From: Cardiocondyla obscurior
Taxonomy: Eukaryota > Arthropoda > Insecta > Hymenoptera > Formicidae
Assembly: GCF_019399895.1 (NCBI RefSeq)
Contig: NC_091865.1
Span: 4,717,001-4,781,000, forward strand
Direction of reading: 5' to 3'
Length of the DNA stretch: 64,000 bases
Shown: piece by piece, positions 53,627-63,926 of the stretch
How positions within the stretch are numbered: position 1 is the first letter of the stretch
How the letters are laid out: each line of letters opens with the position of its first letter
Position numbers and translations under genes: made by a program
The notes under the pieces: generated by a model
The model's input: the letters and a program-made list of their open reading frames with translations, nothing else
Databases searched by the model: none
Told to the model about the DNA's origin: nothing

Positions 53627-54560
53627 ACTGCTACATCTTTACAGGTAAGTTTAATAAAATTATCTTACAATTTCTGCTTATTTTCTTTTATTTTATTTGA
53701 AGGAGTTTGATTATTACATGTTTTGTTTCTCTTTCTCTTAACGGTTTTAGATTTACTGGTTCTGGCATGCCTTACTAGATTTTGATCAAGCACATCGTGC
53801 AAAGTTCTTACAATTTGTTAGCGGTATTCCCAGTGTTGGGTTACAAGATCTCTCCGCGCTAGAAGGCATGAACGGCGCATAAAAGTTCAAAAGTTACAGA
53901 GGACAGATCAATAGGACTTCCACGTGCTCGTACTTGGTAATTATTTGAAAAGAATTATATACATTTTTTAAAATACGCATGTCAGTAAAAGCAGAATTAA
54001 TTCTGACAAAGTAAAACGATGTTACGCTAAAACTGCATTGTTTAATTAGAGTTTCAACCCGCTGTATATCCAAATAAATAAGACCTATTATAAACTACGT
54101 ACAAGTCCACTCAAGACGCTTCGCGAATGCAGCGAGAAGAATTTAGATCTACATAAGCTTGCTAGATCTTTGTTAATATATATTGATACATGTCCTAATA
54201 GTAGACGTCACACAGCAATTTACAAATGTGTCAATAATGATTACGTACACTCAAAAGTTGTGCGAACTTTTGCCGTCAATAACTTGCAAGATTTAATATC
54301 AAATGGACGTTATATAGTTGATATGAAAAATACCAAACTTGTATATATTAGGCTAGTATGTCAAATGCAAATTAATAAAATAATTCCTTAACAGTAAGTA
54401 AAATAAAAAATTATTTAACAAATTTATTACAATCTACTGTAATCTAACATATAATTTACATTAATCTAACCATTATTTAATTACATTCTTATCTCTGTGT
54501 TTTAAATCATTTTTCACAGATCAAATGTATTTTTGGAAAGGTTTTGTGATATTATACCTA
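53627..54560 (+). pseudogene. HUWE1-type HECT-domain fragment, left arm
   Basis: Exon pieces with GT-AG boundaries: TATSLQ ending 53644, intron 53645-53750, then FWHALLDFDQAHRAKFLQFV, GIPSVGLQDLSALEGMNG, an in-frame TAA (53880-53882), KFKSYRGQINRTSTCS. With donor 53930 and acceptor 54051, FNPLYIQ follows TCS, the catalytic cysteine region of HECT ligases. The next exon (54052-54393) ends VVRTFAVNNLQDLISNGRYI, YIRLVCQM and a second TAA, then GTAAGT. 54520-54560 begins the next piece (SNVFLE). Order and residues follow HUWE1 (FDQADRAKFLQF, LEGMNG in the human protein, as I recall). The C-lobe piece precedes an N-lobe piece, so exons are rearranged or tandemly repeated. Not functional. Confidence 0.75.
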
Positions 54561-54772
54561 AAAAATAAAAGAGAAAACAGATTTCAAAAAAGAATACGTA
54601 TATTATTGGCGGACAAGAATATTAACTGAGTACCACACGAGCAATCGTGGATATGCAAAAAAACAAGTCGATGCTGAAAGCCTGATAATGCGAATTAAAA
54701 CTCGAGACACTCGCCATGAAAACCATGAGTTGAGCAAACGTCCTTTGAACGGGCAAAGAAAAAAAGAAGTAC

Positions 54773-55477
54773 TGTTTAAGATTGAAGTTAGTAATTAATA
54801 ATTTTACCACCGCGGAGGCAGCACCTCGTGGCTGATCACCGGCGACGGATCGATATCGATCTGTCGTTCGATAATCGCCTCCGATTCTCGAAGGCGTTGC
54901 CGGATCGAGGCTTATCAGTGTTCATCTAGCCGTGCCAAGCATCACCTCGTGTGCAACAACGTGCAGTGTGCTTCTCTCACAATTTTTACTCATCGTGCTA
55001 CTCATCATTCAACTCGTCGTTCAACTCGTCGCCTTGTCTCCAGTACAACTCATCCAGATCATTTTCGCCGTGTGCAACACGCCAAGAATCTTCTGGAAGA
55101 CATCACCCTGCAGCACGAGGCGTGTTGAACCTCGTACTCAGTAGCTCATCACATCTCGCAGCGTGTGAACTCACGATTAATATAATTGTGACTCATTGTT
55201 TAAACTCAGTGCGAGTTCTCAAGAACAGTTAAACAGACAGATATCAATTTAAAGACTAACTCAAGCGTGAAACTCATTTATAAATTCTGTGCGGATCTCA
55301 TCTACCGGCCACGTGCTCAACGCGTGTCTCCGCGTAACTCGCATATTCGAAGAATTAACACCCGTTTTTTTGCGTTAAATAAACCGGCCACGACCGCGTA
55401 ACATCCCCGCGGTGTTAATTGTAAAATCTCATTTTGTAATACTCATTTTTATACATTTAGAACTCATTTTTTATACA
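54773..55477 (+). mobile_element. 705-base solo LTR in transposase copy 1
   Basis: TGTTTAAGATTG...TTTTTTATACA with AGTAC on both sides (54768-54772 and 55478-55482). The intact transposase copy at 61290 lacks it, confirming the borders. Confidence 0.85.
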
Positions 55478-58327
55478 AGTACAAAAGGAGCTAAAAACAG
55501 AAGGATGTTCTGTATGGCGAAAACAATACGCAATGGCAAATATGCAATTAGGAAAAATTAAACCTCCGTTTTTACCTAATGGTACAGTATGCCGACAAGC
55601 ACGAGTAGAAGGAATGGACACATAATTTGGTGTAAAAAAAGAAGATTGGCGAGATCTCATTGAATCAATTGAAAAAATGACACTAAATCCAGAATATGCT
55701 GGTTTTATACACAGTATTGGATCGTTACCATTTCACGTTATATATGGTACACCTGCTCAACTGCACGCATACAAAGAATATTGTCGATTAAATAGAAAAT
55801 CTATTGTAAGTCTTGATGCAACAGGCAGCATCGTTAAAAAATTTGATCCAAATTATAATGGTCAGAAAGGTCACATCTTCTTGTATGCTGTTGTGATAAA
55901 CTTTGACGATACAACAATAGTTGTGCAGCAAATGCTCTCAGAAAAGCACACTACAATTTATAGAACTCTGGCTTAGACAATGGATGCGAGGAGGTGCTCC
56001 GAAGCCAAATCAATCTGTATGCGACTATTCTCGTGCCTTTCTATGTGCAATTTCTTTAGCCTTTAATAACCAGACAATTAAGTCATATATTAATAGTACA
56101 TTTAACGTTGTATCGAAAACGAACATAAGGAAAAGTTTTGCAGATACAATAATAAAAGTAGATGTTGCGCATATGATTCATTCTGTATGTAAATGGAGTT
56201 GTTAGAGGTCGGTTCGTCAAGTGTGCCATAAGGATTACTTTGTTCGATGTGTTGCTTTGATGAATGCAAACAGTTGAGTCAATTTCAGGAAATTTTCTAC
56301 TTGACGTGTGTTGTGGGTCTGCAAAATCATGAAGATGCCGAAATTGATCATTTCAAAGTTAGAACAGCGAGAGACGCAAAAAAAAAGCTGGAAAACTGCA
56401 TAGCAATTCAGAGTATAAATATAAACACAAATAAAAATAATTATTCAGAATATAAGCTTAAACATTCCGAAGATGAACACATAAGCGAATTTGACGAAAA
56501 CAACAGTTGCATTGACAGTTGGGTGGATAAGCTAGTGGATAAGGCCGGTAAGATTCTACGGAAAGGTGAAAATTTGAATTGATTTTACCTTCCAGAGTTC
56601 ATCAAGCTCTTTTCGGTTAGAGCTAAAGAGTTTTTGCTCTGGACTAGTGTCGAAATGAATTATAATACTTTACGTGCAACTTCGAGTTACGTCGAGGGTT
56701 ATTCAAAATTCATAAACTTCAAACAACATGTACTACCTATTACATCGAAAAACGTTGACATATCTTACTTGAGAAGTCCGTTGCCATCTAACGACGAAGA
56801 AGAACGTATACAATCTGCTAAGGAAAGGACTGAACTTAATATCATGGAAGAAAAGATACCATTTCATCAAAGATCACCAAGCAATGAGAAAAATAGAGTA
56901 GAACAAGAATATATACAACCGCAGACGAAATACAACGAAATCGAAGATCTACCGTGTCTTACAGAACCAGTATGGAACGGTATTGAAGCTTGCTACCATG
57001 ATTAAGATTTACTGGCTACAGAAAATTGGCGAGGAAAAAATAAAGCGGTTAAACTCGAATGTAACGGTTTATCTGAAGACATATCGTGTTTTGCTGAATT
57101 GAACAATATGAATGACGTTCTTATCGGTTTATCAACTGTACCAGTTGTCGAAAATTGGTGAAGAGATTTAAAAACAAATAATCTCAATGAAAATGTTTTG
57201 AATGATTGTGATGCAAATGAGAAATTCGAAGCAATAAATGCATCTTTGGTAGATCACTTTTATAGCACAACAAAAAATTCAACTGATTCGGATGATGTGA
57301 CATTGAACCTCCAAAGCATTGATCACAACAAATTCGAATTAATGGAATCTAAGTCAAGCATATTGTCTCATTCGAACATGAAGTCAAATATGCATTGCGA
57401 TACAAATTTTTGTTTAAGCGTTTTAGATACTTCATCTATTAACACATCCAGTGACATCGAGTTTTATTTAGATAAGCAGCCAACGTTCAACGCTGAACCA
57501 TCATCACAAATAGTTACGAAATCAGACGAACAGCAATCATTACGTAATCAGAATGAAAAAAAGATAAGTAAATTCTTTAAAATGTATCCGGAAGTTCGAT
57601 ACAGAAATAATCTCGTCGCTCAGAATAAAAAGTCTACACTGCTGTTAAATGGTTCGCGTTGTCAACTTGTTAAAGTTAGAGAAAATAACCAAATAAAATC
57701 ATATTATATAACTAATACGTGTGCCTTTGATGCACTACTCCACCTTCTTATGACGGCTGCAATTGATGACGTCAATTACTCCAACTTCTTGAAAGAATCC
57801 AAAAATTGCACACCACAACTAGTCTGCAATATAATTGAAAAAGGAGCGACGCAAGCCGTATTCCGTGAAAGAGCACTACTTTTAAAAAACCTGTACTCAT
57901 GTCAGCCGTATATGCAAACAAAAATACAGGTTGTATCGTACGTTATCGATGCTGTGGACAATATTGCAAATCTCGCCAAAAAAACGCTATTTTCGGAGCC
58001 CAGCGTTTGTAATACGGAGATTTGTTCACTATGTGATGGTAGAACATATAATGATATATTAATAGCGCCGAACCACAAAATTATTGTAAAGAAAGGTTTC
58101 AGTTATTTAAAGACAGTTTTAAACTTCTACTCACCAATTTTTAGAATAAAATGTCACGAACCATGCATGGGAGTATACACGTGGTTAAGGAGACCACAAA
58201 TACATATTATGATTGAACTTGATATACGTTCGAACTTACAATGCGTAACAGGACATTCATGTTTAATTAAAGAAATGCCAACTACACTCCAACTTGAACA
58301 CGACAAAAACATAAGTTCAAAATACAA

Positions 58328-58413
58328 GTTTGTATAACGATATGCTTTTTGTTTTTCTACCAACACGTTCTTTAAAAATTATTGTATTTTTAATTGATTT
58401 CTTACATCTGCAG
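58328..58413 (+). other. GT-AG intron between USP Cys-box and His-box exons
   Basis: GTTTGTATAACG donor and TTACATCTGCAG acceptor. Joining gives K-Y-K-L-V-G in frame and leads into the His box. A second ~60-base copy of the acceptor side and ATTGGTCGG lies at 58600-58670, so this junction has been partly duplicated. Confidence 0.65.
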
Positions 58414-58573
58414 ATTGGTCGGAATAATAGACTTTAACTCAGGACATTATATCGCATACTGCTTGCGTACCAATGGGATTTGGCAAATTTACGACGACTT
58501 AAATTCCGATATCCGGACGTGCAGCTCAAATGCTAGAATCAACCCTCATTTTGCTATTTATATACGTTGTTAG

Positions 58574-59970
58574 GTCTGTAAAAAAAATTAACTTTTTAAA
58601 ACATGCAGTTTGTTTTTAAAATTTATTTTATTTTTAATTAATTTCTTACATTTACAGATTGGTCGGAGTCAGTGACTCAGAACATTATAGACTTTACCTC
58701 GACTCATGGATTTCAAGCCTCTACATACGTGTGAGCGGAGACTTCTCTCCGCCTGTATTCTGCTCGGTGCTTTGTGATCCGTTTCTGCTCAGAATCGGCT
58801 GTTGATGTTTGAAAGAAATATTTTTCTGAATACTGATGGCTATCAAAGAATTGATCTCGTTGATTTGTCACGTTCCTGACGAATCAATTGTAAGTTGGTG
58901 CTTTTGATTGTGTATGTAGCACAATCTAAAGAAAGAATTGATGCAGGATCTTATAGATTCGAATTAATATTCTGTGGGCGATAGAATATTGGAACAAATG
59001 TAACTTTTACAGTTTATTTAGTATTGTGTAATATAATGTATATTAATAGTAATGTAATACATAAGTATAATGTAATATATGTATCAATGCTTGCAAAATT
59101 AAAAAACATTTGTTATAAATTACTTATTATAAAGACGCTTTGTATGTGATCTTGCACGATTACGTAAATTTCAAAATACAGACTTGCTCAGCAATGAGCT
59201 CGACGCGTGACCCGAAATGATAGGGAACGATGGTGATCCAGACGCAAAGATTAAGATAGAAATTACATCCAGATAATAGAAAAAAAAGGCCCAATATATT
59301 TAAACAATTATACATAAACAGAAAAATAAACGCAACTTCGATTCTGAAGGCAAGGACAAAAAAAAATCAACAAGCGGAAATCTTCATGACCCGGCTTGTC
59401 CGTCGGAGATCTTGAGAGCGGACGGATGATCCACCCGATCGACGGAGATCTTGCCGCGAACGACGAAAATCTTGTAAGCGCGAGCCGGTGATCGCCGCGA
59501 GCGCGAATCCTTGCACTCCAGAGAGAGACAATTAATTGCGAGAATAAAACCGTAATAATTAACTCGGCGATAGGCGAATTTAACTACATGCGCTTGAAAG
59601 CGCGAGAAACAAAAAAAAAGAACTGAAAATCTTTAACGAGAGAGCGAGCCAACGAAAAGTACTCGATACGAACGGTTTCGGAATTCGAGAGAAACTGAAA
59701 CATCTTTTGCGGTACGGAGCCCAGGTTTATCGGAACCCGGGCGACGAAAACAAAGCGAAGCCAGCAAAATATTCAGTTCAAACTGGATTAAACTGACTTC
59801 GATGGAAATCGAGACACGGTGAACAATAGGTGGTCCAAGGAGACCGACAAACCAAACAAATAGGCTACGATAGCGTCGAAATATCGCGAGGCTAAGACCA
59901 CCGTTCCGGCAAATGAAAGATAACTTAAAAACGCGTATTTAAAATTTAATTATCGAATGAACACGCTTAT
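58574..59970. other. Partial duplication then unassigned sequence
   Basis: 58600-58720 repeats the USP intron end and first exon bases (GATTGGTCGG, ATAGACTTTA). From about 58730 sequence is unrelated, with repeated GGAGATCTTG / GGCGGA-like units at 59396-59480. No ORF worth calling; an LTR insertion is possible but I could not define ends. Confidence 0.4.
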
Positions 59971-59974
59971 TATA

Positions 59975-60345
59975 TCATTTTTTACATACTTTTAGCATGT
60001 CCAATGTTTCTTTACGCCTAAATGCGATGTGGCCGCTCTTAATTAATAAGGTTTTAGCCTGATCTAATTTGTACAAGTGTATGACAAGTTTACTTTGTAG
60101 ATTATCCTTCACGTAGTTGACCAAGAAATGCATAACTGCTTTTGGTACATTTTCTTGAATGAATGTCTGTACAATATAAAAGTATGATCTTATGAGTCTT
60201 TCTAGAAACAATAAAAAGTGGAAATTAAGATAATATAATTGTTTATTCAAATATTACGTTTATTTACTTACCAATAATATCACAATCTTGTTGCTCAAGA
60301 TCACTAAGTTTTCGAGACGTCTGTATTGGTACAGCCAAAAGCAAA
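59975..60345 (-). pseudogene. DRP1-type dynamin GED fragment with intron
   Basis: On the minus strand the first exon piece reads SRKLSDLEQQDCDII (to 60272). A GTAAGT donor and CTAG acceptor define a 69-base intron (60203-60271). The second exon reads ERLIRSYFYIV, ENVPKAVMHFLVNYVKDNLQ, SKLVIHLYK and RRKETLDMLK. This is the GTPase-effector domain of dynamin-related protein 1 (Drp1/DNM1L), where RKLS..EQ.DCE.IERLI.SYF..VPKA.MHFLVN is characteristic. The intron is retained, so it was not copied from mRNA. The rest of the protein is absent. The fragment sits between the two transposase copies. Confidence 0.8.
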
Positions 60346-60349
60346 TTAA

Positions 60350-60482
60350 TCAGTTGTTTCTTTACGCCTAAGAGCGATGTGGCCGCTCTTAATTAATAAG
60401 GCTTCAGCATGATCTGATTTGTACAGGTGTATGACAAGTTTACTTTGTAGATTATTCTTCACGTAGTTAATTAAATGTTGCA
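60350..60482 (-). pseudogene. Second partial DRP1 GED copy
   Basis: On the minus strand: NYVKNNLQSKLVIHLYKSD, then ALLIKSGHIALRRKE. About 90% identical to the matching part of 59975-60345 and in tandem with it. It retains only the end of the domain. Confidence 0.75.
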
Positions 60483-60562
60483 ATAAATTTTGACCTTATA
60501 AGAATTGAGTAATATTAAAAAAAAAATTAATTCTTGTTGTTACAGAATATTTGTTTAAAATT

Positions 60563-61905
60563 ATGCCATGCAAAGCAGCTGTACCATGCGAGCAAGCCAT
60601 CGAAGTCATCAAGAATTTAATATTCTACTTTGAAAATAATTTGCTACCTCCTTGATCGCACAAAGTATGGAAAGATATGTCTTCCGCATTAAATAATGAA
60701 TGGAGTTTTCAAGCCTGCAAGCTAAATGTATACTACGATAGAAATTTAATTTTGAGTACCGTCAGGAAAGAAATGGCACAGTTGTTTCTTCAAAATACGA
60801 ACAAATAATGAGTAATTCTAATTTGGAAGAAGAATATATCAGCGATATAAATTCTGATGACGATGCATTCTTTGAAATATCTATTGAATGAAATAACGAA
60901 AAACAAATAGATATATTTGATTTAGTTCTGATCGAGCAACAGTGGAACAAAATAAAACCTGATAATTTAGGCACAAACACAAATTTTTTAATAGTGAAAC
61001 AAAAACTGAATCCAAGAATATGGACCAATGAAATATCTTTTTCGTTTTGGCAACAATTTAGATTGCTTTGCGCATACGTTTTTAAGAAACACAAAGTAAT
61101 TTTTTCTTCAGATTGTACTACATACACAATCAAAATAATCGGCTCGTGTAAAAGCAAAATATGTGGAAATATTTTTTGTGGATATGCAAAAAAACAAGTC
61201 TATGCTGAAGGCCTGATAACGCAAATTAAAACTCGAGACACTTGCCATGAAGGCCATGAGTTGAGCAAACGTTCTTTGAACGGGCAAAAAAAAATAGTAC
61301 AGAAGGAGCTAAAAACAGAAGGATATTCCGTATGGCGAAAACAATACGCAAAGGCAAATATGCAATTGGGAGAAATTAAACCTGCGTTTTTACCTAATGG
61401 TACAGTATGCCGACAAGCACGAGTAGAACGAATAAACACAGAATTAAATGTAAAAAAAGAAGATCGGCGAAAACTCATTAAAACAATGGAGAAAATGAAA
61501 CTGAATCCAGAATATACTGGTTTTATACACAGTATTGGACAGTATTGGATCGTTATCATTTCACGTTATACATGGTACACCTGCTCAACTGCACGCATAC
61601 AAAGAATATTGTCGATTAAATAGAAAATCTATTGTAAGTCTTGATGCAACAAGCAGCATCGTTAAAAAATTTGATGCAAATTATAATGGTCAGAAAGGTC
61701 ACATCTTTTTGTATGCTATTGTGATAAACTTTGACGGTACAACAATAGCTGTGTATCAAATGCTCTCAGAAAAGCACAGTACAAAATTTATAGAACTGTG
61801 GCTTAGACAGTGGATGCGAGGAGGTGCTCTGAAGCCAAATTAAGCTGTATGCGATTATTCTCGTGCCTTTCTATGTGCAATTTCTTTAGCCATTAATAAT
61901 CAGAC
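60563..61905 (+). pseudogene. Transposase gene, copy 2 (N-terminal two thirds)
   Basis: Starts MPCKAAVPCEQAIEVIKNL at 60563. The N-terminal region (KVWKDMSSALNNEWSFQACK) is not present in copy 1. The long open piece 60994-61623 contains SCKSKICGNIFCGYAKK and DTCHEGHELSKR, a Cys/His arrangement resembling FLYWCH-type fingers that often precede Mutator-like catalytic domains. A 10-base tandem duplication ACAGTATTGG (61529-61548) shifts the frame just before the first catalytic block, which continues at 61535-61843 (KSIVSLDATSSIVKKFD). The copy ends abruptly at 61905 against HECT sequence on the other strand. It lacks the USP part. Stops occur near 60654, 60806 and 60889. Confidence 0.65.
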
Positions 61906-63250
61906 AACGAGCAGATGGAAGTTCTATTGATATGTCCTCTGTAACTTTTGAACTTTTATACGCTGTTCATGCCTTCTAGCGCGGAGAAACCTTGTAACCC
62001 AACACTGGGAATATCGCTAACAAATTGTAAGAACTTTGCACGATGTGTTTGAAATCTAGTCAAAATCTAGTAAAGTATGCCAAAACCGTTAAATCTGTTA
62101 AAAGAAAGAGGAACAAAACATGAAAAAATCAAACTTCTTCAAATAAAATAAAAGAAAATAAGCAGAATTTGTAAGATAATTTTTTTTAATTTACCTGTAA
62201 AGAGGTAGCAGTTTGTTTATGATAGTCTGTGTTTTCTTTAAGGTAATCAGTATTTATATTGGACACGCCGTTAATTAATTGTTCTTGTTCATTGAATACA
62301 GAGATCAGTCTTCTACGTATAATATCACATAAGCCTTCCAAAAATGCATTTGATCTGTAAAAATCGATTTAAAACACAAAGATAAGAATGTATTTAAATA
62401 ATGGTTAGATTAATGTAAATTATATGTTAGATCACAGTAAATTGTAGTAAATTCGTTAGATAATTTTTATTTTACTTACTGTTAAGGAATTACTTCATAT
62501 AACTGCATTTGACATACTAGCCCAATATATATAAGTTTGGTATTTTTCATAGCAACTACATAACGTCCATTTGATATTAAATTCTGCAAGTTATTGACGG
62601 CAAAAGTTCGCACAATTTCTGAGTGTACGTAATCATTATTGACACATTTGTAAATCGCTGTGTGACGTCTACTATTAGGACATGTATCAATATATATTAA
62701 CAAAGATCTAGCAAGCTTATGTAGATCCAAATTCTTCTCGCTGCATTCGCGAAGCGTCTTGAGTGAACTTGTACGTAGTTTATAATAGGTCTCGTTTATT
62801 TGCATATCTAGCGGGTTGAAACTCTAATTAAACAATGCAGTTTTAGCCTAACATCGTTTTACTTTGTCAGAATTAATTCTGCTTTTACTGACATGCGTAT
62901 TTAAAAAAATGTATATAATTCTTTTCAAATAATTACCAAGTACGAGCACGTGAAAGTCTTATTGATCTGTCCTCTGTAACTTTTGAACTTTTATACGCCG
63001 TTCATGCCTTCTAGCGCGGAGAGATCTTGTAACCCAACACTGGGAATACCGCTAACAAATTGTAAGAACTTTGCACGATGTGCTTGATCAAAATCTAGTA
63101 AGGCATGCCAGAACCGGTAAATCTAAAACCGTTAAGAGAAAGAGAAACAAAACATGTAATAATCAAACTCCTTCAAATAAAATAAAAGAAAATAAGCAGA
63201 AATTGTAAGATAATTTTATTAAATTTACCTGTAAAGATGTAGCAGTATAC
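61906..63250 (-). pseudogene. HUWE1-type HECT-domain fragments, right arm
   Basis: In minus-strand order: a C-lobe piece (63240-62940, FWHALL.., TAA at 62991-62993, FTCS), the joining exon (62820-62482; ORF 62482-62805, YVVAMKNTKLIYIGLVCQM, TAA at 62482-62484), exon 62354-62195 (AFLEGLCDIIRRRLISVFNE, YLKENTDYHKQTATSLQ), a GT-AG intron of 100 bases, and another C-lobe piece (62094-61906, RAKFLQFV, LEGMNS, TAA at 61956-61958). The series AFLEG..II..RLIS.FNEQE...SLQ / FW.AL..FDQ..RAKFLQFV is the HUWE1 HECT order. Stops are in the same places as in the left arm. Confidence 0.75.
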
Positions 63251-63282
63251 TGATTGACGCTTAAAGCTCGTACAACTTTTTA

Positions 63283-63343
63283 GTAAGTGTAACTCGGCGA
63301 GTTACGTACTCGCCGAGCCGCATGTTCGCCGAGTTACACCTAC
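63283..63343. repeat. Hairpin, right arm
   Basis: GTGTAACTCGGCGAGTTACG...CGCCGAGTTACAC, the counterpart of 53533-53590. Confidence 0.6.
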
Positions 63344-63406
63344 TACAAAAATGGAAAGAGAACGTGACGTGGCATTTTCTACATCTTAATTCATTGAATA
63401 TAACAT

Positions 63407-63926
63407 TGTTTCGCAAAGACAGTTCGCGCGCGTGGTGACAGAAGAAAAAAAAACGTAAATTTTAAAACAAACAATTTTAATGATTAATATTATATTTACG
63501 CTATATACAGTTAATACGGCAAGTTGCCAACACGGCAAATTTTCTTGCTCCGCACGTCGCGACTTCGCAATTCGCTCGCACGATACCGTTATACTTTCGA
63601 AATCAATTATGCGCTCGCTTCGGTGACTTTTCGCTAAGTGAGGTTCCCGGGCGTCCCTTCCACGAAAACGCTCGCGAATTCGCGGCAATGCCAAAAAAGG
63701 CAATAATGATTGCTTGGCCTTGGCATTGGCTAATTATTCGCGCGATCGCGATCCACACAATGCCGCTGGATCACAACACGGCACTCCGCTTGACAAAGTC
63801 ATGGCACGCGCCCGGGGCCTGACAGCGGATCGCGATCAGCTGCTCGGATCCAAAAATAACGAGAAACAGCCGGCCCGCCGAGTTCTCTTTTTTGCGATAC
63901 CGTATGTAATGGATGGATATCCGACA
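63407..63926 (-). mobile_element. 520-base solo LTR in the right arm
   Basis: TGTTTCGCAAAG...ATATCCGACA with AACAT on both sides (63402-63406 and 63927-63931). The left arm (53460-53480) preserves the empty site. Same family as 21281-21827. Confidence 0.88.

Larger units (their letters stand above)
54649..58573 (+). pseudogene. Transposase-USP fusion gene, copy 1 (degenerate)
   Basis: One frame, broken by a solo LTR (54773-55477) and a few stops or small indels. Start region: GYAKKQV, TRDTRHENHELSKR (zinc-type Cys/His area). Catalytic-like blocks: KSIVSLDATGSIVKKF, KPNQSVCDYSRAFLCA, IIKVDVAHMIHSVCKW. A long linker, then a peptidase region: YITNTCAFDALLHLL (Cys box), CNTEICSLCDG and IKCHEPCMGVY (paired cysteines), and after an 86-base GT-AG intron (58328-58413) GHYIAYCLRTNG..WQIYDDL (His box). 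These boxes, in this order, are those of ubiquitin-specific proteases. Intact peptidase-side ORF: 57198-58327. Lesions: TAA at 55621, a 2-base loss near 55955, stops near 56203, 56580, 57003 and 57160. Whether the fusion is one protein in active relatives is inference. Confidence 0.65.

Noticed and set aside
53398..63250. A functional HECT ubiquitin-ligase gene
   Set aside because: Every copy has in-frame stops and the domain order is scrambled.
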